Shown: positions 11,797-23,973, counted from the stretch's first letter. The stretch: 64,000 nt of DNA from Neckera pumila (GCA_963969595.1 OZ018409.1:46761282-46825281), one strand, 5' to 3'. Notes: generated from the letters alone by a model not told the origin. Numbers and translations: made by a program.

Positions 11797-13394
11797 TTTC
11801 ATACTATAAAATACACCTATATTGAAAATTTCAGATTTTTTTAGCATAATTTGTAATTGATATCAATTTTCTCCACTTTTTCCTCAATAAAATTCATGGT
11901 ACTATTTCAAATTTTCACAAAAAAATTCTAAAATGTTTATGACTAAAAGAGGCATGCAATTTCATCTTTGAAAAGTAAATGTAAACAATTTCATGGCAGC
12001 AAATAGAATAAAGGATTCTGAAGCTTGAATTTGTAGCCATACATCCATAGTCAAATCTAAAGTAGTGCAATGAGACTCTTGTGGAGGCCGTTTTGCACCC
12101 TCGTTTTGCCTCTGGAAAAAACTCAGGAACGTTTTATTTGCAATGCATGATAAAATTTGCAAATTATGAGTTCATATTTGCAATCGAAGGCCCCAAATGA
12201 GCTAAGAGAGGTGCTAACAATTGAACAAAGACGGCACAAAATAGGGGGAATTTTTTTACATTCACCCTTGACTTTTACCTCCGCAAGAGGCTCATTGCAC
12301 TATCGGTACTTTAGACTTGACCTATGTCCATCCTTCAGGGGTTAATAAAAGCTCCAGATCTACATTCCTCTACCACCCTGCTCTTGAGAGCGAGGGGTTC
12401 ATTTGCATTAGAGGGGATTTGGAGCCATTGGAGGGCCGTTTCAGGCCAGTTCTCCAATCTAGCCCAATTCTGTAAATAGTGGTACAAGCTATCAGAAAGT
12501 TTAAAAAATTAAAAAATTAAATTTTTTTATTTAATTTTTAGTTTTTTTCAAGTATCATTTTAAACAATTATTTTTTTCAAAAATGACATAACACGATCTT
12601 AGCCACATCAACCAACTGTCTGGGAACACAGGGGAACTCGCAGTCTTCCAAATCCCCTGGCTAATGGTCCTGAGGGTCTTCCACAACTGTAGCAGTCGGA
12701 CATTCCTGTCATTGGCCGGAACTGAAGGAAACAGAGATCCTCATAAATAAAGTTGCAGGACGAAGTGGACGGACTGGAGTCAGCCGGTTCCTCCAAAAGG
12801 ACGGACGGACGGACCACTCCGTTTGTACAGTACATCCATATATGTCATCCATCCACCCACCTGGTCCTCGTTCATCCGCTGGGATGGGGGGGCGGTTGAA
12901 CTTCAGCTGACGCCCGCGCCGTCCCCAGAAGGAACCGTCTGGAATATATATATAACGACCTCGTGAGCAGATTTCTGGCCTGTTGGTGGAATCGTCTCAG
13001 ACGTTCTGTTGATGCTAGCTGAGGATGCCTCCGATTACTTTCCAGCAGAAGAATAGTACAGTACAGACTGGGGCACTGGGCCCGGTCCAACTGGATGCTG
13101 CCATGACGACTGGTTTTCAAAGCCAGCAATTGCATGTCGGATCGAGGAAAAATATATGTACTTCTAATTAATTAACTCAGGTAATAAATGCTAATACGAT
13201 GGAATTTAATTCCGGCCTCACATGATGACTGGATGCGTGCGAATCGAACTTTCACATCGCAATTCGATTTGTTGAAACCCGTTGATTGTCTTCTTCAAAT
13301 TGTTGAAATTAATGGTGGGAAATTTGAAGAGATCGACCCAAGGCAGGCGCTCGTCAGGATTGAATTAACTTCAGTTCCTAGTTCTCGGAGCTCT
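11797..13394. other. Low-copy-looking sequence without a recognised gene
   Basis: Base composition rises from about 12.35 kb, and a short GGAC microsatellite lies near 12797-12812. Open frames at 12608-12835(-), 12872-13135(-) and 13188-13400(+) show no domain that I recognise and no convincing splice continuity. It could be decayed gene sequence. TATATATATA near 12948 is simple sequence. Confidence 0.4.
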
Positions 13395-13555
13395 GGTTAA
13401 ATTGGCGATACTCCACAGTCACGGCAAAATAAGATTTGTGACGCATGTGTTCACAGAAGTTTAATGTCAGGCCCAAAACTAGGAAAGATATACATTTTGG
13501 TTTCAAGCTGCACTGTATGAACCGCGTCAAAGTCTTGAAATTCCGCCGATTTAAC
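13395..13555. mobile_element. Small MITE, TIR GTTAAATTGGCGATA-type, copy a
   Basis: The left end GGTTAAATTGGCGATACTCC is complementary to the right end TTCCGCCGATTTAAC. The interior shares blocks (TTTAATGTCAGGCCCAAAACTAGG-like) with copy b at 14491. It is about 160 bp and noncoding. Confidence 0.6.
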
Positions 13556-14490
13556 AAAATTGACTTTTTAAGCTCTTGGATCTTGTCATAATTTTGAATT
13601 GCGCTCTGAAACACCGAAGCCGTTTTAACGAATTGGACCATCTTACGGGCTAACTTGCTTACGTTCGTCGCAACACTCATGTCACAACTGGGAGCAGGCT
13701 GGTGCTTAGATCGACAATACTGTAATCATAAATGTCAAGGTACTGTGTTCAGTCGCAACGATACGATAGTGTTATTTCAACGAGTTCACAAGTGACACAG
13801 TTCTTACACCGTTCCAATGTCATTATGAGTGTTCTTCAAAACTAGTGTTCTTCCCACGGCTTGAATGGTTGAATGTGTTTCTTGGAGTAGTTTGACGGTG
13901 ACCGAGTATGATTGCCTAAAATGGGTATGAGTGGATTTCATGATGGAGGCCGGCCTCAGATTCAATGCTGACTGGGAATTCCCACATGACAATATGGGTG
14001 CGGACGACTAAGAGGTCAACTTTAAACTCAGAATTTCCATCGTACTCCCCCAAACTCCCACGGCACTGTGTTAAATTGGTAGTTGTCAATGAAGTCCATC
14101 TTGAGTGAGTGCTCATTGAACGTCAATTTTGTCCAGTAGGCGGAATTCCAGGTTTTTGGCACTTTTCAGGAATGTACACGTGACTGCCGCTCACGTGAAT
14201 CTATTCGTGAATGTAAACGTGACTGCCACCCTAAACCAGTCCTAGTTTTTACAGCTTTGTGTAAATGAATGTTACACTTTTCGTTGGCAGAATCGCGCCA
14301 ATGAAAGAAAATAGAAGAGATTGATTATTTACTCCTCTTTCATATAACTTGCTAATCACCACTTGGTATCAATGCTTTTCTCGATTGGTGAATCTTGCGA
14401 TTGGACACAAATGCTTGAGTTCATCCTGATTTTCTTTCAGTATTCATTCCTTAAGGTCCGAAACCGGCTATTGTTTGCCACGTCAATTTC
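13556..14490. other. Unrecognised intergenic sequence
   Basis: Frames at 13804-13992(-) and 13916-14116(-) have no recognisable domain. GTACACGTGACTGCC / GTAAACGTGACTGCCACC occurs twice in tandem near 14173-14230, each with an ACGTG core. This is a possible short duplication, not assignable to a promoter. Confidence 0.4.
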
Positions 14491-14637
14491 GGTAAATTGG
14501 CGATGATTATTCCACAAGTAAAAAATTGTGATACATCTTCATAAACAAAGGTCTAATTTCAGGCCACAAACTAGGACGCGTGTAGATTTTCGGTTGAGGC
14601 CGAACGACGCCAAAGTAATGGAATATCGCCAATTTAA
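14491..14637. mobile_element. Small MITE, TIR GTTAAATTGGCGATA-type, copy b
   Basis: The left end GGTAAATTGGCGATGATTATTCC-type pairs with the right end GGAATATCGCCAATTTAACG. Length and interior resemble copy a. Confidence 0.65.
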
Positions 14638-15426
14638 CGATATCGACGTTCTGAGTGAGTGGTAAGGGCATGAAAAACCAACCAACCTCGATCATGTTCG
14701 GTAGTTTGGAAAATTTCACTTTTAGCAATTGCCAAAATGTGCTTTCAAATGCTGATAAGATAGGACGATTAAAAGCTCACAGCCTGTGTGAGATCTTGGA
14801 CTGGTATAGACCTGCGAATTTATGAGTGTCGAAGACTCAAGAGCTTCATGGAAGACTTTGGCAGTGGGGAGAATGATTGAAGTTTTTACAGGAGAGCATG
14901 AACCCGGGGCTTCGTCGCCGCGTACTACACTTGTTAAAAGCATCAGACATGTAGAAATCACAATCACGCGGAATAGCAAGCCACAAATTGCTCAAAAGAA
15001 TCTTCTTCATTGCATGTTGCATTGATTTGCAAAAGGAGTTTATTTATTTACTCATCGCATTTAAACTTCTTGACTCTCACTTGTTCATTAAAATGACGAA
15101 ATTTCAAGAACTTGATTAATTGGTGTAGAAATGAGAAGCAGTTTATTGAGTAGCCCTATTGGAAATTGGAGCCGTTTAGAGTTGCCCATCTGAACATTGG
15201 AGCCTTCCTGAACCCCATATCACAATAGTACAAGATTTCAATGCTCAAGGTTTTAGCTGGCCTCCTCTAAACCCATCGGAGCACTTGAAAGTTTTAGTTT
15301 TCAAATCTCTAGGCATTTGTAAGTCCTTGTATTCACAAGTTTGAGCACTTGAATGTCACATATTTGGCAATCTGAAATCTGTCATTGCAAGGAATAAATG
15401 ATTATGACCATCCTTCCCAAATTATA
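14638..15426. other. Unrecognised intergenic sequence
   Basis: Short frames at 14722-15025 on both strands lack domain signatures. No RNA gene was seen. Confidence 0.4.
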
Positions 15427-15584
15427 AGGGAGGTAGGAGTTGGTATCGTGTGGTAATGGTCAAATATTTCCCACATAGTAACCACCTTCTAAGTGGTAAA
15501 CTCATCGTAATTTACCACTTAAAAGGTGGTTACCATGTGGTAATGGTCAAATCATTCCCACATGGTAACCCCTCCTACCTCCCC
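15427..15584. mobile_element. Hairpin MITE (about 158 bp)
   Basis: The arm AGGGAGGTAGGAG ... ACCACCTTCTAAGTGGTAAA is complementary to TTTACCACTTAAAAGGTGGT ... CTCCTACCTCCCCT, so the whole element folds into one long hairpin with the centre near 15510. There is no clear TA duplication. It lies 22 bp before the copia 5' LTR. Confidence 0.75.
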
Positions 15585-15606
15585 TGTGAGTATTCTATGT
15601 CCATTC

Positions 15607-15822
15607 TGTTGGATAACGCTCACGGCGTCCTTCTAACTTCACCTTGGTTCCTTTACTGTACAGATTGATTTCACTCATCACTGTTACATTATTACTGTAG
15701 GGTAGTTACTGTAGATTCATCGATCATCGATCATCGATCAAACTTTTGTATGTACTTATACGCTTCCATTTGCTGAATACCACACTTCTTGAAAACCATT
15801 GTTAAGAGTATTTTTCTCAACA
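15607..15822 (+). repeat. Copia 5' LTR (216 bp)
   Basis: TGTTGGATAACGCTCACGGC at the left and TTTTTCTCAACA at the right match the 3' LTR. It contains three tandem ATCGATC units near 15717-15738. Confidence 0.95.
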
Positions 15823-15834
15823 TGGTATCAGAGC
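15823..15834 (+). other. Primer binding site (initiator tRNA-Met)
   Basis: TGGTATCAGAGC directly abuts the 5' LTR. This is the standard plant copia primer site complementary to the 3' end of initiator tRNA-Met. Confidence 0.9.
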
Positions 15835-15974
15835 GACACTTCAAAACATAGACTGTAGAAGAGCGGTACTTGACGTAGACACGTAGTAGAGAGAATACCA
15901 CCAGAGGGTGAAGATCGATCTAGTGAAGCACTGCTCCTAGAAACAGATTAGATCGAGATAGTGAGACAGCAGAG

Positions 15975-18900
15975 ATGGCAGAAGGCTCAAGTGTAGCCTT
16001 TAGAGAAGCAGATAAGCTAAAAGGCTTAGCAAATTACTATGTGTGGTCTCTCAAGATGAGAGCAATGTTGAGGGCAAAAAGTCAGTGGTTGATTATAGAC
16101 GAAGAACAGAACCCCACTGTTTATTTAGTTACAATCGACGGCGAAGCATTCACCGAGGCACAGTTGAAGAAGAAGAAGAAAGCGTTAGCATGTAGACTTA
16201 TACTACTCTCAGTTTCTGACGATCTAATTGACATGATTGCAAACCACTCAGACCCTGCAAAATCTTGGAAAGCATTGAAAGACCAGTTCCAATCGGGAGA
16301 TCAGTCCCAGATACTCACACTTATGAGCCAGCTTCAATCGTTGAAGATGGCTGAAGGCGGATCTGTTGAGGAGCACATCAAAAAAGCAAGAGAACTCAAG
16401 AATCGGCTTGGCAACATGGGAGAGAAGCTGTCTGATCGTAACGTCAATCAGATAGTTCTTAACGGACTACCAAGATCTTACAACAGTACGATCCAAACTC
16501 TTACTCACCTGAATGCGACTATGTCATTTGAGAAACTTAGTGCTTCTTTGATGTCAGAATCACATCGGCGACAACATCGTCAACAACAGCTAGGAGAGGA
16601 CGAGGCACTTGCAGCCACTCACAAAATTCAACAACCACATAACCAGGGACGAGGAGGCCAATTCCAGAACTACCAAGGGAGGGGATATCTGATCCGCGGA
16701 TATCCAAGACGTGGATACCCAAGTCGTGGGTTCCCTGGACGAGGCTATTTTCAGCCACCATTTGCGAACAGACCACCGATTCATTGTTATAATTGTGGAA
16801 AGCCCGGGCACATAGCAAGAGACTGTCGACTTCCACAAGCTCAGCAAAATGAAGGAAACTCACAAGGAGGTACAAACTTTGCCAACTTTGCTGAGTTCTT
16901 CGACTCTCACCTGGCTCAATCCTATTATGATCCATATTACCACAATGCATGGGATAACGGACCCTGGTACTTAGACAGTGGTGCATCAGGGCATATAGCC
17001 GCTGATTACCACAAGTTCAATCATCAGCCCAGTACTTCGGGCGTAGAGATTAGAGAAATTAAGACAGGAGGAGGTGAATCCCATCCCATAAAGGGATCGG
17101 GCACTGCAATTGTGCGAACTGATTCAGGATCAATAAATTTGAGTTTTGTTTCGTATGTCCCAAGCATGAAAAAAAACTTGACTTCCGTTGGTGCTATTGC
17201 TGATTGCGGACACAAGGTGGTCTTCTCAGATAAACAATGTTGGGTACTTGACGATCAAGATTGCATTATGGCCTCTAGTTACAGAGACTCATCAAATGGA
17301 TTGTATTATTTCCAAAATACTATGTATGCATTAATGGCAACACATTCAGATGTCGCCACTTTGTGGCACAGACGCCTAGGGCATCTCAGTTATGCAGGCC
17401 TTCATTTATTGTCAGATACGGGAAACATTGATGGTCTCTCCAGCATCAATCGACAGCAACTAGTGTGTCAATGTTGCCTTGCTGGAAGACAACACAGGGA
17501 ACGATTCCCACACCAAACATTGAATCGATCGGAAAAACCAGGGGTTCGTTTTCATTCTGATCTTATGGGCCTATGCAACAAGCCTCACTGGGTGGATCCC
17601 GATTTGTGCTTGTATTCACAGATGATTTTTCACGAAAAGGGTGGGTATATTTTCTCAAGCACAAAAGCGAAACTTTCTCAAAGTTCTGCATCTTTAAAAA
17701 ATTGATAGAAAACAAAACGGGGAACACAATCCAAGTATTGCGATCCGACAGAGGAGGTGAATATTTATCAGGAGAATTCTCAACTTATTATGACACTCAT
17801 GGAATACGAAGAGAATTGACTCAGGCACATACGCCTCAACAAAACGGAGTCTCTGAGCGACGAAATCGTACAATCATGGAGCGCGCAAGAAGTATTTCAC
17901 ATGACTGTCAACTTCCAACTTACCTATGGTCAGAGGCAGTGGCGACAGCCATGTATCTTATTAACAGAAGTCCAACAAGAGCCAACAGTGGACAGACTCC
18001 CGAAGCCAAATATTCAGGTACAAAACCCAATGTTTCAAATTTGAGAGTTTTTGGATCTTTAGCTTATGTTCACATTCCAAAGGAAAATAGACTCAAGCTT
18101 GATAGTAAAACCCAGCGGTGCATGTTCTTGGGGTACGATACTGAAACAAAGGGATATAGACTTTACGATCCTATCAGTAGAAAGGTCATCATTAGTAGAG
18201 ATGTCATCTTTGACGAATCCAAAGTTGGTTTCCACTACCTACAAAACCCAACTCCTGTAGATGATATCTTTAGTCTTCCTGTAGCAACAGAATCTCTTAG
18301 CTCACAAAGTCAAGACACTGAAATTGAGAGTGCCGAAAGGCAAGGCACCAAAAGCAACCAAAATCAAGAATTTCAGGAACCTGAGTGCCCAGAAATACCA
18401 CAGCCACTCATTCCCAGCTCTAGTGAACCTAGCACCTCAATATCATCACCATCTAGCTCCCCAATTTTATCGAAAACACCCCAAAAACATAAACGACCCA
18501 TACCCGCAGATCCAAATGCTGGACCACCTGTCAGACGCTATCCTACTCGCAACAGAGTTCCTTCTGTAAAGTTACGAGATTTTTGGACACTTGTTTCCGA
18601 GTTAAATGCCGAATCACTTGACTTCAACACTGCAATTAAATAGAAAGGCTGGAAGAGTGCTATTCAAAGCGAGATCAATTCTATTTTGAAGAACCGAACA
18701 TGGCAAGTGGTCGATTGACCCACTGACAAGACGCCTATCACTGCAAAGTGGATTTTTAAGACCAAGAAAAACGGTGGAGTTGACAAACTAAAAGCCAGGA
18801 TAGTTGCAAGGGGATTCCAACAACAAGAGGGGATTGATTACCAAGATATCTTTGCGCCAGTCGTTCGATGGTCAACCATTCTTCTAATATTAGGACTAGC

Positions 18901-20182
18901 CGCCCAGCACAACTGGCCTCTATCACAAATGGACGTTATAACAGCCTTTCTGAATGGAACAATCAATGAAGACATCTTTATGGAAATTCCGGATGGATTT
19001 CCAAGTGTTGATGACACTACCAAAGTATGCAAAATTGAAAAAGCTTTGTACGGATTAAAACAAGCCCCCAAGGCTTGGTATGAAAGAATTAATGCCTGGT
19101 TGCTAAATCAAGGACTTATTCGCAGTGAAAGTGACCCAAATCTTTATTACTCGAAAGAAGATGGAAAAATGACTATTTTACTCCTTTATGTCGATGATCT
19201 ATTGATCACAGGGGATAATCATGAGCAGATCACACGATTGAAGACGAAACTTCAACGCAAATTTGAAATGACTGACCTAGCCAGCAACTATTTGGGAGCA
19301 GAAATTCATAGAAATTCAAACGGCATATTTATTGGACAAAAAGACTACATTACAAAACTGCTAGAGAAATTCCAGATGCAAGACTATAATCCAACACAGC
19401 TACCAATTGATCCCAACTCACAGCTGCACAAACACATGGGCACAGAACTAGTTGACACAACAACTTATAGATCCCTTGTCGGAAGTTTGCTCTATTTAAC
19501 TCACACAAGACCGGACATTTGCTTTGCAGTGGGATGTGTCTCTCGATTTATGGAAAAACCCGAAATTGCCCACTTTCAAGCTGCCAAGCGAATACTCCGA
19601 TACCTAAGTGGAACACGTGATTATGGCTTATTCATGCCAACAGATAACACCGATGCCTTTCACAGCTACGCAGATGCAGACTGGGGACGCGATACAGATT
19701 CACGTTGATCAATCTCGGGTATAGTTCACAAAGTGGGAGCCTCAAGCTTCTGTTGGAGTAGTAAACTCCAACCAACAGTGTCACTTTCTAGCACAGAGTC
19801 TGAATACAGAGTCCTTACTGATGCTGCAAAGGACATAGTTCATTTTAGGAGACTCCTGAGCGAACTAGGATTAAATTATGGACGACCAACTGATCTATTC
19901 AGTGACAACCAATCGTGTATAAAGCTAGTAGCAAACCCTGTCATGCATGCACGAACGAAACACATAGAGATTCAACACCACTACATTCGAGAGATCTCAA
20001 AGTCTGGACAAATACAGGTACATTATATTCCAACTGCCGATCAACAAGCTGACTTCTTGACGAAGCCTTTATCATACAACAATTTTGTCACCAACAGAGA
20101 TTGTACAGGTATTATTCCCTTAACTCTAGCTCTGAAATTTGTCTCTCACCCAACTGGGAGTAAACCAATTGTCTATCCATAG
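15975..20182 (+). pseudogene. Copia gag-pol polyprotein, frameshifted and with three stops
   Basis: The product would encapsidate, process, integrate and reverse-transcribe the element. From the ATG at 15975 the first 1.7 kb encode a gag domain, a CCHC zinc knuckle (CYNCGKPGHIARDC, residues 271-284), an aspartic protease (WYLDSGASGH, about residue 331) and a GAG-pre-integrase block (LWHRRLGHLSYAGL). A one-base loss near 17567-17570, at the start of the integrase core, shifts the frame. The rest reads in the second frame from about 17573: integrase (LRSDRGGEYL, TPQQNGVSERRNRTI), reverse transcriptase (ALYGLKQAPKAWY, YVDD at 19187-19198) and RNase H (YADADWGRD, ARTKHIEIQHHYIRE). In-frame stops lie at 18641-18643 (TAG), 18716-18718 (TGA) and 19706-19708 (TGA). 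At least the two TGA codons fit C-to-T change. The copy cannot make intact Pol. Confidence 0.92.
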
Positions 20183-20467
20183 AGCCTTCTTTGTCGGCTT
20201 GTGCCTGAAATCTGGTCCCCTGGGGTTTCTCTTTGAGATTCGATTATCCCACCAGTAGTTCGGGTTGTCACAAACATCCTGCCAATACGTTTCATTTGTT
20301 TCTTCACCACCGGTATCAAAAGAACTACCTTCTTCAGAAACCCTAGCGGCTTCTATGACTAGATCCAAACTTTCCAATCTATCTAGGCTGGTCGATAATC
20401 CCTGTAACCATATAAAAGCATAGCCACAGAGGTCCAAAACATTGTCACACAATCTCCGCAACACCAA
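20126..20467 (-). pseudogene. Captured fragment of an OSB-type organellar ssDNA-binding protein (PDF motif), antisense inside the copia element
   Basis: The minus strand carries an open frame that can be extended upstream to about 20530 with no ATG of its own. It contains YWQDVCDNPNYWWDNR, then NPRGPDFRHK, then ALWIDNWFTPSWV. This W..NP..WWDNR...K..P..PDFKHK..ALWLD...P.WV pattern is, from memory of the family, the ~50-residue PDF motif of plant OSB proteins, which bind single-stranded DNA in mitochondria and plastids. No OB-fold domain is present. It lies after RNase H and before the 3' LTR, opposite to gag-pol, and overlaps the last codons of the pol frame. I infer capture of a host exon by the retroelement. 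It is probably not expressed as a full protein. An independent gene is less likely, because the LTR element surrounds it on both sides. Confidence 0.6.
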
Positions 20468-20688
20468 AGCTGCCCAATACAGAAGAATGCAGATCTGTTG
20501 GACCTGCCATGGAACAAACCAAAGTCAGTCGACCCTTATTCAATACGACTAAACAAACAACATCATCGACTAATCAAGATCTGCAACTCACCAATGAGAG
20601 AGTATCAACAAGCTGCCGCTGTCCTTGAAGAGTATTCACCGGCAGCAAATAGTAACGAGACATTTTTTTGTGAACTCACACGACGCCG

Positions 20689-20702
20689 AGAGCGAGGGAG
20701 GG
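20689..20702 (+). other. Polypurine tract
   Basis: AGAGCGAGGGAGGG directly precedes the 3' LTR, where plus-strand synthesis is primed in LTR elements. Confidence 0.7.
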
Positions 20703-20937
20703 TGTTGGATAACGCTCACGGCGTCCTTCTAACTTCACCTTGGTTCCTTTACTGTACAGATTGATTTCCTCATCACTGCTACATTATTACTGTAGGATAG
20801 TTACTGTAGATTCATCGTAGTTACTGTAGATTCATCGATCATCGATCATCGATCAAACTTTTGTATGTACTTATACGCTTCCATTTGCTGAATACCACAC
20901 TTCTTGAAAACCATTGTTAAGAGTATTTTTCTCAACA
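20703..20937 (+). repeat. Copia 3' LTR (235 bp)
   Basis: It matches the 5' LTR except for two substitutions, one missing base near 20769 and a tandem duplication of a 20-bp TAGTTACTGTAGATTCATCG unit near 20800-20840. Confidence 0.95.
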
Positions 20938-20942
20938 CATTC

Positions 20943-22265
20943 GCTGGTTGGAACTTCTTAAGGTACATTTGCACTTGCTCTTAGAAGGTGCTCTTTGAGG
21001 TGGTTTAGACAGAGTAGTTTTGCCAATGTTCACATCATTGGTATTTTGTAATTTCCATTCCGAGGTGGAGGCATTGCTGGCACGGGATAAGAGCTGCTCG
21101 TATGAAAATAACAGCGCCTACTGTTTTAAAAACGGCAGGTAGAAAGGCAACTTTTATGAAACTTAAAAAACTCTGATTTCGTAGATATTAGCATGCTATC
21201 ACTGGTTTTGGCTGAAGTGATGCCAACATGGGCAATTGACTAACAGCACCTTATCTATTGTTCCGTGGTTCACAAAGCTGTAAGTTGGCAGCTACAGCAA
21301 CATGCACGACGTCAAATCCATGCTTCTAATGATTGTGAGTCGCCTATTATAATGATGACCCGCAAATATATTCAAAAGGAATTAGAAATTTCAAGCGCTG
21401 GAGGCGACAGATGAGCCAAACCATGGACGAGTACCTAGTACAATCCGAGCCATAAGTTGAAGTATGTCTCCTGTGACAACTCACACATACAGTAGCAATT
21501 CATGTGATATTGTATTTGGTCCCTTAGTACTGAGTCACAGCTTTGATCGTTCCAATCCTGACCAATTGCACAGTGGTCGATCCTACATTCTGCATGGTCA
21601 TCTTTGAACTCGTACCAGCGGTGTATTGAAAACAGATAAATTTTTCAGCGCTTTTCAAATATAACGGTAAAGTCCCAAAGCTAGCATGCCTCTAGCACAT
21701 TGACTTCCACATGGTTCTACCATCTCTGATGGTTTCAACCTTCAAATTAATTCGGAGGACCGTTTGTGCAACAGAAAGATCGATGATTGTGCACTTGCAC
21801 AAGGGGTAGCAAGCTTTCATTTGTAGGAAAGATGACCTCGACAGATTGCAATTCAAATTTTTACATCTCTAGTGGCAAAGAAGATCTAGCCTATCCTCAT
21901 GTTCCCTGAAGCGCTCTTGCCACATCAACCATGACAGTGAAATATTAAAATCTGATCACATCCAAGATGTCTTATTCAACAATTGAAGGAGAACAATAGA
22001 ACGGATAATAGCTAACAGAAGAGAAAAAAGAATCATTATTCGGGAGATTCATGATCGGTCGTTGAGAAATTCAATGCCTGCCAGTTATTCAGAAGAAGCT
22101 CCACCATCAATTGCCAAAAGATGCCGAAAAGGGACTCAACAATATGTAAATGGGGTAGACTGCTGAACCGACGACCTCAGCAATGGCGCCTGAAGAATTG
22201 CTGGGCGCCCCCCACGCACAAGATGAACTTCATCCGGGTAACAAACACATCAATGAATGAATTTC
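20943..22265. other. Unrecognised intergenic sequence
   Basis: Sequence of balanced composition with many short frames and no recognisable domain, splice continuity, LTR or TIR. A decayed transposon or gene is possible. Confidence 0.4.
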
Positions 22266-22352
22266 CTAAATCCTACGGAGCGGAGCGAGTAGGGTTTAGG
22301 CCTTTAGCGGAGCGCCGCTAGGCGCATAGCTACAGTCCTCCGTAGGGTTTGC
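22266..22352. repeat. Short inverted-repeat block rich in GGAGCG
   Basis: AAATCCTACGGAG at the left and CTCCGTAGGGTTT at the right form a 13-bp inverted repeat with one mismatch. It encloses GGAGCGGAGCG and GCGGAGCGCCGC. This is a compact potential hairpin of unknown role. Confidence 0.55.
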
Positions 22353-22473
22353 TAAAGGGGAATAGGGGTTGATTTTCCGAGTTCTTTGGGTTTTATTTTA
22401 TTTTTTTGAATTGCAATAGCAAGAAGAAGAGATGGAAACATGAATCCACTGCGCTGTTCATCCATTGTGACAA

Positions 22474-22504
<31 letters not shown>
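22474..22504 (+). repeat. Poly(G) tract, about 31 G
   Basis: An uninterrupted G run, followed by CGGG. The exact length may be affected by sequencing error. The open frame read on the other strand across it, with a polyproline run, is an artefact. Confidence 0.85.
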
Positions 22505-23973
22505 CGGGATGAGGGAACCCGTAGTTCCCTCTGGCGATGGCGAGCAAGGTCGTTGGTTTAGTAGGTGTCCCATGTAAACGCATCGAATGAAGATCAATGC
22601 ATCACATGGAAGCATTAGTTAGCACGCGAGTTCAATGCTCCACTAGCAAACATCATCGACATCACACGACTTACTGTTGTATCTACTTACGGGGAATGGG
22701 GGAAGGCATTGCACAACCGGGAAGTCGAACCCTAACGATACCGTGCTCTCACAAAACCCGATCAGGAACGCAAGCTTCTCCGAGGCGCATCTAGAACCCT
22801 GAACACACACCGCTTTGTTTGCAGCTCAATTGGAGCACCTTCGAAATGAACGCCTCCTAGAACACTATACGAATCACCAGTTAGGATTTTAAACATTCGA
22901 TTCATGATGATATATAGAGCGCAGTGAAGCTGTGCAGGAGACTCACAACCCAATCGTTCCTTCTTCTTCTTTGGCACCATTTCCACTCATGAGGGTGAAG
23001 ATTCGTTCATCTGAAGTGGGGGTGAAAACATGACCAACAACAGTTACCAAATACTATGAAACAAGTGTGAAGCGCTTCGTTCTCTGCTGTCCAGAAGTTA
23101 CAGGCTGGCACACAAATTTCTACATAACACCATCTGTGTGAACCTTTGGAAATTAGAAGACTCCCGTGAATTGCATATGAGTTCCACTTTCGTCCAGACG
23201 TGTGAACGAGACTCTCTCTCTTTAATGACTACACAAAATAGTGAAATTAGGTTGCCTTACTTGAGATAAATTATCTCATGGATCAATGCTTGTTCCACAT
23301 GGAGGCACATGCCACTCTCTGAACCAGGCCTTGAACTGATGCACAAATCTATGCCATACACATGGCTCTTAATTGAAGGCTTGCATCATTGTACAAGAGA
23401 AGTGAATATAATTTCTATAGTGTGTATTGTTGAGAAATTCGTGTGAGGCAACCTAATTTCCGTCTATTTTGTATAGGTCTTATCCTCTTACAACCGCTCT
23501 TTGTGTAAGAGCCGGTGCGAATGTACCTTTAGAGTCCTTTCCCACATGTATGTCTATCTGCACCATCTGGTCCGCTGCTAGGGTTGCACAGCCATCATTT
23601 GTATTTGTACTCGCACTTGTCTATTGTAGAAATGATAAGTAAAGTTTTGTATCTGGTGGTCAAGCTACAGTAGCATTATTGTTTCAGTACTTCGTACAAC
23701 ATTTGATTACACAATTTCTGGTTGGGAATTTAATATCGAACAGTAAAACTCATGATTTGACAATGCTGTTGCGTTTGCGTAGGTGGGAAGTACCTGTTTG
23801 GCACTAAGAGCTAGCTAGGTGTGCACTGGGCTATAATTTTAATTTTCACATACGGAAACTCTGAAATGACGACCCGGGCTTCAATCGCCCAAACTGTACG
23901 TGTACACACGAGTGAGTACCCCTCAATTGGTACGTGAAGCTGACGAGAAGCTGAAATTGCGGTCCAGAGCATC
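22505..23973. other. Unrecognised intergenic sequence
   Basis: No domain-bearing frame was found. A GGGTTCGACTTCCC block (minus strand, near 22725) recalls a tRNA T-arm, but no cloverleaf could be built around it. Confidence 0.4.

Larger units (their letters stand above)
15607..20937 (+). mobile_element. Ty1/copia LTR retrotransposon, full structure
   Basis: A 5.33-kb element bounded by two nearly identical LTRs (TGTTGG...CTCAACA). A 5-bp target duplication CATTC lies at 15602-15606 and 20938-20942. Inside are a tRNA-Met-type primer binding site, a gag-pol reading frame in copia order (gag, protease, integrase, reverse transcriptase, RNase H), a noncoding tail with an antisense captured gene fragment, and a purine-rich tract. 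The pol frame is broken, so this copy is not autonomous. I found two substitutions, one 1-base indel and one 20-bp duplication between the LTRs, which argues for fairly recent insertion. Confidence 0.95.

Noticed and set aside
12608..13135. Minus-strand frames as a possible small gene
   Set aside because: No domain, no splice-consistent continuation and no codon bias that I could see. Left as unrecognised sequence.
16537..16986. 149-codon minus-strand frame opposite the copia gag region
   Set aside because: Shadow of the gag-protease coding strand. It has no domain, and the plus strand has clear zinc knuckle and protease motifs.
22352..22615. Minus-strand frame with a polyproline run
   Set aside because: The proline run is the poly(G) tract read in reverse. 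Nothing else in the frame is recognisable.
22715..22800. Possible tRNA on the minus strand (GGGTTCGACTTCCC T-arm-like)
   Set aside because: No matching anticodon or acceptor stems could be built around it.
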